A stretch of 64,000 nucleotides of DNA from Alteraquisediminimonas sediminicola (lineage in GTDB: Bacteria; Pseudomonadota; Alphaproteobacteria; Sphingomonadales; Sphingomonadaceae): the NCBI RefSeq assembly GCF_019740335.1, contig NZ_JAHXZS010000002.1, positions 124,001 through 188,000 on the forward strand, in the 5' to 3' direction. Under the pieces are notes generated by a model. That model saw only the letters and a list, made by a program, of their open reading frames with translations, made no database searches and was not told where the DNA came from. Of the stretch, positions 9,441 to 17,760 are shown in pieces. Numbering within the stretch: the stretch's first letter is position 1; every line of letters starts with the position of its first letter. A program made the position numbers and the translations under genes.

Positions 9441-10256
9441 ATGATGGACATTGAACCGCAACCACTTCAGGTCATCGCACCAGATAAGATCGCGCAACTC
9501 GTCGAAGCCGTTGGCATACGCAAGGCTGGTCTGGGCATCTTGCCAACTTTGACTTTAGGCGTGTTGGCAGGGGCATTCATCGCATTCGGCGCCATGGCCT
9601 ATACAGTCGCCATTACGGGCAGCGAACTAGGCTTTGGCCCGACCCGCCTTATTGGAGGTGTGGCGTTTTCACTTGGATTGATCTTGGTGATCATAGGAGG
9701 TGCCGAACTCTTTACGGGCAACAGCCTCATCGTCATGGCATGGGCAAGTGGCCGGGTCGGCACAGGTGCCATCTTGCGCAATTGGGCAATCGTCTATGTG
9801 GGCAATCTTATCGGGGCTATTGCCACCGCGATCTTCGTCCATGTCTCGGGTGTACTGACCTTGGGGGATGGTTCGGTCGGGGTTACAGCCGAAAATATCG
9901 TGATGGCCAAGCTAGGGATAAGCCCATTGCAGGCATTCACGCGCGGCATATTATGCAACATCCTTGTCTGCCTCGCCGTCTGGATGAGCTTTGCCGCCCG
10001 CAGCGTAGCCGGCAAGGTGGTTGTTATTGTCCCCCCGATTGCAGCCTTTGTCATGCTAGGCTTCGAACATTCCGTGGCGAACATGTATCTTATTCCCGTC
10101 GGAATGTTGCACAAGACCGGTATGATTGACGCCGGGATGTTGCTTGCCAATCTGGTCCCGGTGACGGCAGGCAATATTATCGGCGGCGGCGGTCTTGTCG
10201 CCCTTGTCTATTGGCTGGTGTACCTGCGCCCCTCGTCTCATGACATGACGCGATGA
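9441..10256 (+). CDS. Formate/nitrite transporter (FNT) family channel
   Basis: Inner-membrane pentameric channel family (FocA/NirC) moving small monovalent anions. 271 residues with six hydrophobic segments. FNT features include GAFIAFGAMAYTVA in helix 1-2, GGAELFTGNSLIVMAW in the re-entrant loop (the conserved LFTGN), RGILCNILVCLAVWM, and FEHSVANMYLIP with NIIGGGGLVALVYW at the end. The substrate cannot be fixed from sequence, and no formate lyase or nitrite reductase gene is adjacent. Two consecutive ATG codons could start it. Confidence 0.88.
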   Translation: MMDIEPQPLQVIAPDKIAQLVEAVGIRKAGLGILPTLTLGVLAGAFIAFGAMAYTVAITGSELGFGPTRLIGGVAFSLGLILVIIGGAELFTGNSLIVMAWASGRVGTGAILRNWAIVYVGNLIGAIATAIFVHVSGVLTLGDGSVGVTAENIVMAKLGISPLQAFTRGILCNILVCLAVWMSFAARSVAGKVVVIVPPIAAFVMLGFEHSVANMYLIPVGMLHKTGMIDAGMLLANLVPVTAGNIIGGGGLVALVYWLVYLRPSSHDMTR

Positions 10257-10331
10257 AAAATGCCCGCACGCACAGGCTCAAGCCTATAACTGGGGATTGG
10301 GCGGGAAGCTTACCCCCCGCCCGTTCACACA

Positions 10332-10919
10332 TTAGATAAGCCCTGCGGTCCATCCCGCAGTCTGGGCAACGACCCAAAAACCGATCAGCAGGAACAAGCC
10401 CGCGGCGATCATGCGCACAATGTTGAGAGGGACATATTTTAGCAATTCATGGCCCACAAATACCGCCGGTACGTTGGCAATCATCATGCCAAGGGTCGTA
10501 CCCATTGTCACAGGCAAGACGTCATGGAATCGAGCACCAAGCGCGACGGTCGCAATTTGCGTCTTGTCGCCCATTTCAACCAGAAAGAACGCGATTAACG
10601 TCGTGATAAAGGCGCCAAATCGGGCGGGCTTGTGCTCATCATCGTCAAACTTGTCCGGGATCAACGTCCATGCCGCCATGGCAATGAACGAGAACGCGAC
10701 GGCATAACGGAACCATTGGCCGTCGAGGATCGACGCAACTTCCGAGCCGACCAATGCGGCGAGAAAGTGATTAGCGACGGTTGCCGCAAAGATACCCGCC
10801 ACAATCGGCACAGGCTTCTGGAACCGCGTCGCCAGAACAATGGCGAGTAATTGGGTTTTGTCGCCGATCTCCGCGAGGGCTACGACCGCTGTCGATGTCA
10901 ATAATGCTTCCATGAACAA
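10332..10919 (-). CDS. UPF0016/TMEM165/GDT1 family manganese exporter
   Basis: Six-helix inner-membrane protein of 195 residues with the two inverted EXGDKT motifs that define this cation/Ca2+ exchanger family: ALAEIGDKTQLLAIVLA near residue 15 and FLVEMGDKTQIATVALGAR near residue 112. Bacterial members such as MneA export Mn2+. That role is strongly supported here by the yybP-ykoY riboswitch in the leader, an Mn2+ sensor that typically controls such exporters. GGAG sits immediately upstream of the ATG, next to the riboswitch expression platform. Confidence 0.9.
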   Translation of the reverse strand: MFMEALLTSTAVVALAEIGDKTQLLAIVLATRFQKPVPIVAGIFAATVANHFLAALVGSEVASILDGQWFRYAVAFSFIAMAAWTLIPDKFDDDEHKPARFGAFITTLIAFFLVEMGDKTQIATVALGARFHDVLPVTMGTTLGMMIANVPAVFVGHELLKYVPLNIVRMIAAGLFLLIGFWVVAQTAGWTAGLI

Positions 10920-10929
10920 TCTCCGGGTC

Positions 10930-10970
10930 GGGCGGCGTTAAAGATCCAACGGACATCGATCTCGCCGCCC
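10930..10970 (-). promoter_or_regulatory. Probable riboswitch expression platform hairpin
   Basis: Complementary 8-base arms GGGCGGCG / CGCCGCCC at 10963-10970 and 10930-10937 form a hairpin ending 6 bases before the GGAG ribosome site of the exporter (10921-10924). Its place between aptamer and start codon suggests it switches access to the ribosome site or transcription readthrough; no T-tract follows, favouring a translational mechanism. Confidence 0.55.
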
Positions 10971-10990
10971 AACCCTGAACGGAGATTCGA

Positions 10991-11104
10991 TGCCATTGGT
11001 CTCGCCCAAGCGGTGTCCCGCTTCCCCTGCACCACGGCCTCTCAACCGAGTATGTTGACGCAAGGGCTCGTCCTAACGGACGACTGGCTACTCCCCAGAT
11101 GACA
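10991..11104 (-). ncRNA. yybP-ykoY manganese riboswitch
   Basis: On the minus strand, the leader of the UPF0016 gene has the conserved aptamer elements in order: GGGGAGTAGCC (11096 leftwards), the arm GTCAACATACTCGGTTGAG, and GGGCGAGACCAATGGCA. The closing P1 helix is formed by TGTCAT at one end and ATGGCA at the other, with one G-U pair. These are the sequence blocks of the yybP-ykoY (Mn2+) family as found before mntP and alx in enterobacteria. It should raise exporter expression when Mn2+ is high. Confidence 0.88.
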
Positions 11105-11253
11105 TTGCGGCCTTAACGCTCTGGTCGTTTAAAATCAACCATCCTGCCGGATATCCTCACGCATATCATAGCCGATCATGGCCGCGTCATTCCACAACTG
11201 ACCCATGTACATAAATCGCTAGTGCAAAAGCTCGGGTGAAATTGCGCAATCCA

Positions 11254-11275
11254 TATTGCGAATCAGTTGCATTAT
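11254..11275. promoter_or_regulatory. Possible Fur-type box upstream of PepSY gene
   Basis: ATTGCGAATCAGTTGCATTATC, shown here only by its ends (ATTGCGAAT at 11254 and GCATTATC ending 11275), resembles degenerate iron boxes of alphaproteobacteria. It lies about 55 bases before the start of the PepSY gene, in a promoter position. The similarity is partial, so this is tentative. Confidence 0.4.
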
Positions 11276-11329
11276 CATATAACCGCCCCCCTTACCGGGA
11301 ATCATCCCGCAAGGAAATGAGCGGTTACC

Positions 11330-12409
11330 ATGTCTTATATTCGCAAAGCGACCAGAGCACGGTCGGTCGCACATCAATTCCATATATGGGTTGGGGGCAT
11401 TCTGGCGCTGTTCATGGTCGTCATGGCGGCGTCGGGCAGCCTATTGCTCTGGAAGGATGACTATCTGCGCTGGGCAACACCCAAGGCAGCACAATCGGTT
11501 CCTGCACGACCGTCGTCCGTCCTAGCCGCGACCATCGACAGGGCGCGCAGCCATTATGGCGATCGGCTGATCATGGTCCAATTCGCTTCTGAACGCATGG
11601 GCGTGGATCAATACCGCCTGACAGATGGCGGTGCCTATGCAGATCCGGCAAATGGCAGGCTGATCGAGGAATGGCGCAAGAATGAAAGATTCTTAGACAT
11701 CGCCTTCGACCTTCACCACCGGCTGCTGGCAGGCGCAACGGGAGAAACCGCTATTGGTATCCTTGGCATTCTCAGCTTTATGCTGGTGATCGCCGGCCTC
11801 TTTTTATGGTGGCCCTATGCGCGCCTGTTCAAACCGAAGCTGATACCGGATCGCCTTTCCAAGCCGGCATTGCTAAAGGTCCACCGCGACATGGGATTGC
11901 TCTTTGCCGTTCCCATCCTGCTATTGAGCGTAACGGGCACAGCCATGATTTTTCATGATGCGGCCAAACAAGTGCTCCTGTCCCTGACACGGGAAAATTT
12001 GCCGATCACCCATAAAATCGTGGCGAAACCCGGACAGATTGACTGGCGCAAGGCGCTGGCAATAGCGGAAATGCAATTTCCGGGTGCCGAGCTTCGATCT
12101 GTGTCATGGCCAAAGGCCGCGGGCGAACCTGCGCAGGTGCGCTTGCGCCAAAATGGCGAACTGACGCCGCAAGGGCGCACCGTCATCATCTTCGATCCTG
12201 CCAATATGCACATGCTGACCGTTACCGACGCTTTGCAGCAACCCCGCGCCATCCGTATTATCAATAGCTTCTACCCATTGCACGCGGGCAAGACATGGGG
12301 TCGGACCTATCAAATTATTTTAACGATCATTGGCGTCAGCTTTCTCGCGCTGTCCGCTTATGCATTTCTGGCGTTTCTTAAGCGGCTCAACCCAATCCGT
12401 CCGCGATAG
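11330..12409 (+). CDS. PepSY-associated membrane protein (iron-uptake linked)
   Basis: 359-residue inner-membrane protein of the PepSY-associated TM helix family. Four hydrophobic segments are visible: HIWVGGILALFMVVMAASG (about 18-36), IGILGILSFMLVIAGLFLWW (about 140-159), LFAVPILLLSVTGTAMIF (about 190-207) and IILTIIGVSFLALSAYAFLAF near the C terminus, with histidines (HQFHIW, HHRL, KVHRDMG) able to hold haem. Such proteins are commonly paired with TonB siderophore receptors and are thought to reduce ferric siderophores. The receptor follows 101 bases on. AAGGA precedes the ATG. Confidence 0.82.
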   Translation: MSYIRKATRARSVAHQFHIWVGGILALFMVVMAASGSLLLWKDDYLRWATPKAAQSVPARPSSVLAATIDRARSHYGDRLIMVQFASERMGVDQYRLTDGGAYADPANGRLIEEWRKNERFLDIAFDLHHRLLAGATGETAIGILGILSFMLVIAGLFLWWPYARLFKPKLIPDRLSKPALLKVHRDMGLLFAVPILLLSVTGTAMIFHDAAKQVLLSLTRENLPITHKIVAKPGQIDWRKALAIAEMQFPGAELRSVSWPKAAGEPAQVRLRQNGELTPQGRTVIIFDPANMHMLTVTDALQQPRAIRIINSFYPLHAGKTWGRTYQIILTIIGVSFLALSAYAFLAFLKRLNPIRPR

Positions 12410-12462
12410 TCCTTCGCGCTCCAGTCATCATGTTCACTTGACGGCCTTTGCCGCCCTATATA

Positions 12463-12480
12463 TGAGAATGATTCTCATTA
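12463..12480. promoter_or_regulatory. Fur box upstream of siderophore receptor
   Basis: TGAGAATGATTCTCATTA: a near-perfect inverted repeat TGAGAAT-G-ATTCTCA, 31 bases before the receptor start. This closely resembles the classical Fur box core, so iron repression of the receptor is expected. Confidence 0.75.
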
Positions 12481-12510
12481 GCATAATATTACACCTAACA
12501 GGGGAAGTTC

Positions 12511-14604
12511 ATGCTCATCTCAACGATTGCGCGCCTGACGCTGGCCACTTCGGTCAGTATTTCGACAATGGCCGCTGCCGAAACCGCCGCCGAAAGCGAA
12601 AGCGCAGCAACCATCATCGTGACCGGCAAGCGCGCCGAATATGCCGTTGATATCGTCGCTTCGATCAAGATTGACGCGCCGCTCAAGGACATTCCGCAGA
12701 CCATCGACGTCGTCACCGATGCCGTCATGCGCGATCAACGCGCCTTGTCACTGCAGGCTGTATTGAAAAACGTACCGGGCGTCGGATTCTCGCACGGCGA
12801 CGGTCAACGCGATCAGGTGTCCATTCGCGGATTTTCCGCCATCGCCGACCAGTTTGTTGACGGACTGCGCGATGATGCGCTCTATTTTCGCGACCTTTCC
12901 AACATCGAACGGGTGGAGGTCATCAAGGGACCGGCCTCCGTACTCTATGGGCGCGGTTCATCGGGCGGCCTCATCAATCGCGTGACCAAGAAGCCGGGCG
13001 TCAATGTTGGCGAGATTGCCGTCAGCTATGGCAGTTGGGACGATCGTCGCGCCGAACTGGACGTGGGTTTGGCGCCGGAAGATGGTATCGCCGCCTTCCG
13101 GCTTACCGGAGCCATCGAGCGCGCCGACAGCTTTCGTAGCCAGCAGTTTCATGAGCGCGAAGCCCTTTCACCTTCGCTGGCACTCAAGCTCGGCGCACAG
13201 ACCGATGTCCTCATTCAAGGTGATTATCTGCGCGATCGGCGCGTGACCGATTTCGGCATACCCGCCTATAAAGGACGGCCTGTCGATGTGCCCCCTGCCA
13301 CCTATTATGGCTCTCGCAACGCCCATGAGGACGACTATAATCAATCGCGCGTCTATTCAGGCACTGCGACGATCAGCCACAAATTCGACGATCATAACAG
13401 CCTGCGCAACGCGTTCCGTTATTATGATTATCGGCTCGATCGGCAAAATACCCTGCCCGGTGCCGTGAATGAAGCCGCCCTGACCGTCAGCCTCAATCGG
13501 TCTGCGCTGGACAGGAACGAGCATGGCTGGTTCAATCAGACTGAACTGACGCACAAGGCCGAACTCGTCGGCATGCAGCATCAGCTTTTGCTCGGCGTGG
13601 AACTGGGGCGTCAGGTCAAGGATGTCCTGACCTATTCGAAAACTGGTATCGCTACGGTCGCGCTCTTCAACCCGGTGCTGCCGGTCATTACGACCAATGG
13701 CAGCTTGGCGAGCGACAACCGGGGCATATTCAACACCCTTGGCCTCTATGCACAGGATATGATCTCGATCGGCGACCATCTGAAGGCGCTTGTCGGCATC
13801 AGATACGACCGCTTCAAGCAACAGACCGACGATCATCTTCCCGGCAAATCCGATCTGGCGCGCACGGACACTAACTGGAGCCCTCGCGCCGGTCTCGTCT
13901 GGCAACCCGACCGCAACCAGTCCTATTATGTCTCGTGGAGCCGATCGTTCCAACCGTCAGGCGAGGCGTTCTCCATCGCTGCGAACAATGCCGACATCGC
14001 CCCGGAAAAGACGAGCAATACGGAAGTCGGCGCCAAATATACGCTTTTCGACGGTAAACTGAACGCCACTTTGTCCGCCTTCAATCTGCGGCGGTCGGGG
14101 ATCAAGGCGGCCAATCCCGCCGCGCCGACGATACTCATCCCCATCGGGGTCCAACGCACGCGCGGCGTCGAACTCAGCGGCACGCTCAATCTGGAAAACG
14201 GCTGGCAGGCAATCGCCGGCTATGCCTATCTGGACGCCAAAATCGTCCAATCGGCAAATACGGCCCTGATCGGCAAGCACGCGACCATCACGCCGCACCA
14301 CGCCGCCAACATCTGGATCACAAAGGACTTCGGCAATCGCTTTGGCCTTGGCGCGGGGGCGAATTATGTCGGCAACCGGTTCGCGGATACAGTCAATTCC
14401 GTAATATTGCCGCATTATTTCACCGCCGATGCGATGGTCTGGCATCGCTTTGGACCGGTGGTTGCCCAACTCAACGTCACCAACATCTTTGACCGCGCCT
14501 ATATCGTCTCCGGCCATGGCACCAGCGCCCATCTCAACCTGCCCGGCGCGCCAAGGGCAGCCATGCTGACGCTGCGCTACAATTTTGCGGGACAGCGAGA
14601 CTGA
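12511..14604 (+). CDS. TonB-dependent siderophore receptor
   Basis: Outer-membrane receptor of 697 residues. A short signal peptide (cleavage near AAAETAA, residue 22) is followed by a TonB box (ATIIVTGKR), a plug domain with PQTIDVVTDAVMRDQ, VSIRGFS and IERVEVIKGPASVLYGRGSSGGLIN, and a 22-strand barrel ending in the aromatic LTLRYNF region. The plug sequence places it with FhuE/Fiu-like ferric siderophore receptors. Fur box upstream and PepSY gene before it support iron uptake. The ligand is unknown; catecholate or hydroxamate are both possible. Confidence 0.92.
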   Translation: MLISTIARLTLATSVSISTMAAAETAAESESAATIIVTGKRAEYAVDIVASIKIDAPLKDIPQTIDVVTDAVMRDQRALSLQAVLKNVPGVGFSHGDGQRDQVSIRGFSAIADQFVDGLRDDALYFRDLSNIERVEVIKGPASVLYGRGSSGGLINRVTKKPGVNVGEIAVSYGSWDDRRAELDVGLAPEDGIAAFRLTGAIERADSFRSQQFHEREALSPSLALKLGAQTDVLIQGDYLRDRRVTDFGIPAYKGRPVDVPPATYYGSRNAHEDDYNQSRVYSGTATISHKFDDHNSLRNAFRYYDYRLDRQNTLPGAVNEAALTVSLNRSALDRNEHGWFNQTELTHKAELVGMQHQLLLGVELGRQVKDVLTYSKTGIATVALFNPVLPVITTNGSLASDNRGIFNTLGLYAQDMISIGDHLKALVGIRYDRFKQQTDDHLPGKSDLARTDTNWSPRAGLVWQPDRNQSYYVSWSRSFQPSGEAFSIAANNADIAPEKTSNTEVGAKYTLFDGKLNATLSAFNLRRSGIKAANPAAPTILIPIGVQRTRGVELSGTLNLENGWQAIAGYAYLDAKIVQSANTALIGKHATITPHHAANIWITKDFGNRFGLGAGANYVGNRFADTVNSVILPHYFTADAMVWHRFGPVVAQLNVTNIFDRAYIVSGHGTSAHLNLPGAPRAAMLTLRYNFAGQRD

Positions 14605-14711
14605 AGCGGAAAATGACCCTGCGCAATAGACCGGAAACCCGATCAGCGCGGCAATTGCGCCATCGATGACGGTCGGATCACCCGGCCCACCCAAATGAGA
14701 GAGAGCCTGCC

Positions 14712-15140
14712 ATGTATGACTATATCGATCGCCCGGTAATGTCGCTTGATCGTGGCGGGCGCTTTCTTGTCTGGGCGGCCCGTAGCTGGGTCAAAACGCT
14801 AAGTCGAGGCAGTTGTCCAGCCACGGCCATCGGCCCCGCCTTCGCCCAATGGAAGATGATCAGGGCGTTGACGCCTTTTCATCGCATGATGCTGCTGCTG
14901 AATGCACATGCGATTGAAACAATGCGGTTTTGCAACCTCAATTGCTGCCACATCTCGGAACATGAAGCCCTGATCATCAGCCTGGTGCGTGGCATGCAAC
15001 ACCTCAGGCCCGAGATGGTCCAAGGTGCGATTGCGCTCGTTATCGATGACGATCAAATCCCGGCACTCATCGAAAACTTATCAGCTCTGGCCAACGCCAT
15101 GACGCAGGCCGGGATATTACCCGCGCAGATGTTGCGTTAG
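14712..15140 (+). CDS. Hypothetical protein of iron module
   Basis: 142 residues, no recognised domain. The middle is helical (LTPFHRMMLLLNAHAIETMRF) and holds three cysteines within seven residues (CNLNCC), then HISEHEALIISLV; the C-terminal 40 residues form an acidic amphipathic helix. No signal peptide or membrane segment is clear. It lies 107 bases after the siderophore receptor in the same direction and may belong to the same iron-controlled unit. The His/Cys-rich centre could bind metal, but this is a guess. Confidence 0.6.
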   Translation: MYDYIDRPVMSLDRGGRFLVWAARSWVKTLSRGSCPATAIGPAFAQWKMIRALTPFHRMMLLLNAHAIETMRFCNLNCCHISEHEALIISLVRGMQHLRPEMVQGAIALVIDDDQIPALIENLSALANAMTQAGILPAQMLR

Positions 15141-15330
15141 ACAGTCCTGTACGCTCCATGCACCGCTGCCTGAACAAGGATGTTGTCATTCAACCGGGGA
15201 TGACAACCACCGCCGAAATCCTGCGGCAAGAGGTGATTCACCAATGGCTGTAAGGAGAGATCAATTGGAAACAAAAACAGTTAAACCGCCCCTCCTCCCC
15301 CGCCATGCGGAGGAAGAAGGAGGAGCTTAT

Positions 15331-16767
15331 TTAACGCGCCAGATAGGCATCCAGCGTCTGGTTGAAGTGACGCAGGCGCACTTCCTGATAATTGCCGAGC
15401 GTCTGGCCCGCCTTGCGTCCGGCCTTATACTGGTTGAGGAAACCTTCCTGCTGCGCCCGCAGGTTCATCGTGTCCTGATCATAGACCGAGCCAAGCCCCT
15501 TATCCATGCCGGGCACGATAGTGTAGCTTTCCTCTTCCTTGACTGTGAACAACTCGGCTGGTTCCGGGCGTTCGCCGGTCGATGGCACCGGGCGGAGGAA
15601 CAGGATTTCGAACTTGGTGCGGTCCGCACGCAGGCCAATCGGGCGGAAGCGATAGACCATCGGCAACGAGAATCCGGGAAACAGGATCATGTTCGGGAAC
15701 AGATGATATTCGATCGTGTCGACGATCTCGCTGTCCGAATAGCCTGACAGATCGGCCTGATATTGCGCGCCGAATACCTTGCGGAGATAGCGCGCCATCA
15801 CGCAACGGGCGGTTTCGCCCTCTTTCACCGTCAACTCGTCCGACACCATCGACCGGTCGCCGACCAGCATCGTGTTGATCAGTTCCTGTTCGGTCATCGG
15901 ATTGTCGAGATGCGGGCTCTGCGTACCGCCCGCCGAATAAAAGCGCGACACATGCGCGTCATAGCAATCATATTGGACATTGGCGTCGCCGGTCGCCGTC
16001 ATCAACTGCGGATGGGTTTCATAGACGTGATAGGATTCCATAAAGGCCTCCATCGCCGTTTTCCAATTGCAGTTCAGCTCCTTGGCCATATGCAGCGAGA
16101 CATAACGCTGGCTGAGGTCCCAGCCCTTGAAATGGTCGATCAGCACCTTGGCATAGTCATCGAACGGCTGGGGATTTTCATCGAGGTTTATGAAGATGAA
16201 ACCTCCCCATTGCGCCGTCGCGACGTTCGGCAGGGCGAATTTTTCCGGTTCGACATGCGGGAAATCCCATGCGCATGGCACCGATGACAAAGCGCCATCG
16301 ATCTTCCACGTCCAGCCATGATAGGGGCAGCGCAGGTCGCGGGTCGAACCCTCGCCTTCGCAAGCGCGCAATTTGGTGCCGCGATGGAGGCAGGCGTTGA
16401 GAAATGCCTTCACCGACATGTCGTGCTGGCGCATGACGATGACCGAAAATGGCCCGACCTCATAGACATAATAATCGCCTGCTTCCGGGATATGCTCCTC
16501 GCGACACGCCCATTGCCATGTCTTTTTCCAGACATGCTCCATCTCGCGGTCGAAGAATTCCTGCGTGACGTACCGATCCACCGAAATGTCTTCATCGCCG
16601 AGAAAGTCGCAATGTTCGTGGCGCAGCACGTCCGGCGCAGGCACCACATCGCGGGCGATCAACTCCTGCACCGAAGCCCCCGGGCAGCGGGCTTCGCCGG
16701 GGACCAGGCTGGTCGAGCCATCGCGCGGCATGGTCGATAATTTCGGGCGGGGGGTCTGAATATTCAT
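15331..16767 (-). CDS. Rieske non-haem iron oxygenase, alpha subunit
   Basis: 478-residue ring-hydroxylating oxygenase large subunit. The Rieske [2Fe-2S] motif is CLHRGTKLRAC then CPYHGW (CxH-x17-CxxH) near residues 130-152. The mononuclear iron site is in AMEAFMESYHVYETHP (two histidines). The frame runs further upstream, but the ATG of MNIQTPRPKL has GGAGAG before it. No small beta subunit, ferredoxin or reductase is adjacent, so it may be a single-component type using shared electron carriers. A TetR gene and a palindrome stand directly upstream. Substrate unknown. Confidence 0.9.
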   Translation of the reverse strand: MNIQTPRPKLSTMPRDGSTSLVPGEARCPGASVQELIARDVVPAPDVLRHEHCDFLGDEDISVDRYVTQEFFDREMEHVWKKTWQWACREEHIPEAGDYYVYEVGPFSVIVMRQHDMSVKAFLNACLHRGTKLRACEGEGSTRDLRCPYHGWTWKIDGALSSVPCAWDFPHVEPEKFALPNVATAQWGGFIFINLDENPQPFDDYAKVLIDHFKGWDLSQRYVSLHMAKELNCNWKTAMEAFMESYHVYETHPQLMTATGDANVQYDCYDAHVSRFYSAGGTQSPHLDNPMTEQELINTMLVGDRSMVSDELTVKEGETARCVMARYLRKVFGAQYQADLSGYSDSEIVDTIEYHLFPNMILFPGFSLPMVYRFRPIGLRADRTKFEILFLRPVPSTGERPEPAELFTVKEEESYTIVPGMDKGLGSVYDQDTMNLRAQQEGFLNQYKAGRKAGQTLGNYQEVRLRHFNQTLDAYLAR

Positions 16768-16941
16768 GGGACATTCTCTCCAGTCACAACAGTTCCGGGA
16801 AGAATGGCAGCGCTCCTCTATGGCGGACATTGCGCCTTGCCTGCTTGCTTGCGGCACTGGTCGCATGGCCTGTCCGTCGCCAACCCTCTCCCCAATAAGG
16901 GGTCGGAGTCCTTGCTCCGATGACTGAAGAAGTCTCATTAA

Positions 16942-16957
16942 TAGGACAAATGTCCTA
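16942..16957. promoter_or_regulatory. Palindromic operator upstream of Rieske gene
   Basis: TAGGACA-AA-TGTCCTA: perfect 7-base arms with a 2-base centre, in the 211-base gap between the TetR gene and the Rieske gene, 175 bases before the latter's start. A TetR dimer site for the adjacent regulator is the simplest reading; no second copy was seen in the window. Confidence 0.6.
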
Positions 16958-16978
16958 CTATTATTTAGAATAGGCCCG

Positions 16979-17647
16979 TCACACTTGGAGCAATCGCTCG
17001 ATTCCGCCGCAAAAAAACTCGACCGTGTCGTCGACCAGTTCGCGCAGCTTGTCGGGCCGGGCGCGGCTGCCGGCCAGATCCTCCAGAAAACCCTGATCCT
17101 GCGTCATGAACACCAGCGCCGATTCAACAAGATAAACGGCGGACAGAAACCGCGTTTCCGGCGCGTCCGGCCAGCGGGTGCGTAGCGCATCGGAAAACAT
17201 GTGGGAGATCGGCTGCAATGTCCGCAATGTCGGGGTCAGCAGCGGATCATGATAGCTGCTCATGAAATGCGAGGTCAGCCGCACATAATGATGCAGCGGC
17301 GATGCGGGATCTGCGCCGATAACCAAAAAGGGCTGCACGAAACCGCGCACGATACCGCTGGTCGTCACGTCCGGCGCGGCCAGCGCGGCATCGATATTGG
17401 CGCGGATCATCTCTGCCAGCAACGGCAGTCGACGGTTGACGACGGCGGTGAACAAATCGTCCTTGGTCTCGAAATAATGCGAAATAAGCCCGAGCGCCGC
17501 ACCGCTCAGCGCAGACACATCACGCAGGGTCGAGCCATAATAGCCACGCGCCGCAAAGACCCGCTCCGCCGCGTCCATGATGGACTCGCGCCGTGCCTCG
17601 CCCTTCACGCCCATGCTGCGCGGCTTGCGAGTGGCGGGCTTGTCCAT
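16979..17647 (-). CDS. TetR-family regulator next to Rieske oxygenase
   Basis: 222 residues. N-terminal TetR helix-turn-helix: ESIMDAAERVFAARGYYGSTLRDVSALSG and LGLISHYFETKDDLFTAVV (about 21-65). The C-terminal domain resembles the AcrR/CerR-like type with HHYVRLTSHFMSSYHDP. The frame extends 13 codons upstream, but the ATG of MDKPATRK has AGGAGA at the right distance. It is on the same strand as and upstream of the Rieske gene, so it probably controls that gene in response to its substrate. Confidence 0.85.
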   Translation of the reverse strand: MDKPATRKPRSMGVKGEARRESIMDAAERVFAARGYYGSTLRDVSALSGAALGLISHYFETKDDLFTAVVNRRLPLLAEMIRANIDAALAAPDVTTSGIVRGFVQPFLVIGADPASPLHHYVRLTSHFMSSYHDPLLTPTLRTLQPISHMFSDALRTRWPDAPETRFLSAVYLVESALVFMTQDQGFLEDLAGSRARPDKLRELVDDTVEFFCGGIERLLQV

Positions 17648-17760
17648 CTTCAATCTCCTGCGTGATGGCCCATGCAGATAGATCACTCGACCAGATCACA
17701 CAACTCGGGTCGGCATGATAAAGCCACGGGGACAGCCCCCCTCGTCATGCAGGCCTAGGC

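Noticed and set aside
9051-10256. Genomic island inserted at tRNA-Ser
   Set aside because: AT-rich spacer follows the tRNA, but there is no integrase, no repeated tRNA 3' end and the next genes look like ordinary chromosome.
11045-11060. GTCAACATACTCGGTTGA resembles the regulon operator
   Set aside because: It is a conserved arm of the yybP-ykoY aptamer, its spacer is one base longer, and it is over 20 kb from the regulon; the likeness to the 31408 site is coincidence.
15158-15253. 31-codon frame after the iron-module orphan (MHRCLNKD...)
   Set aside because: Too short and without ribosome site or known family to support.
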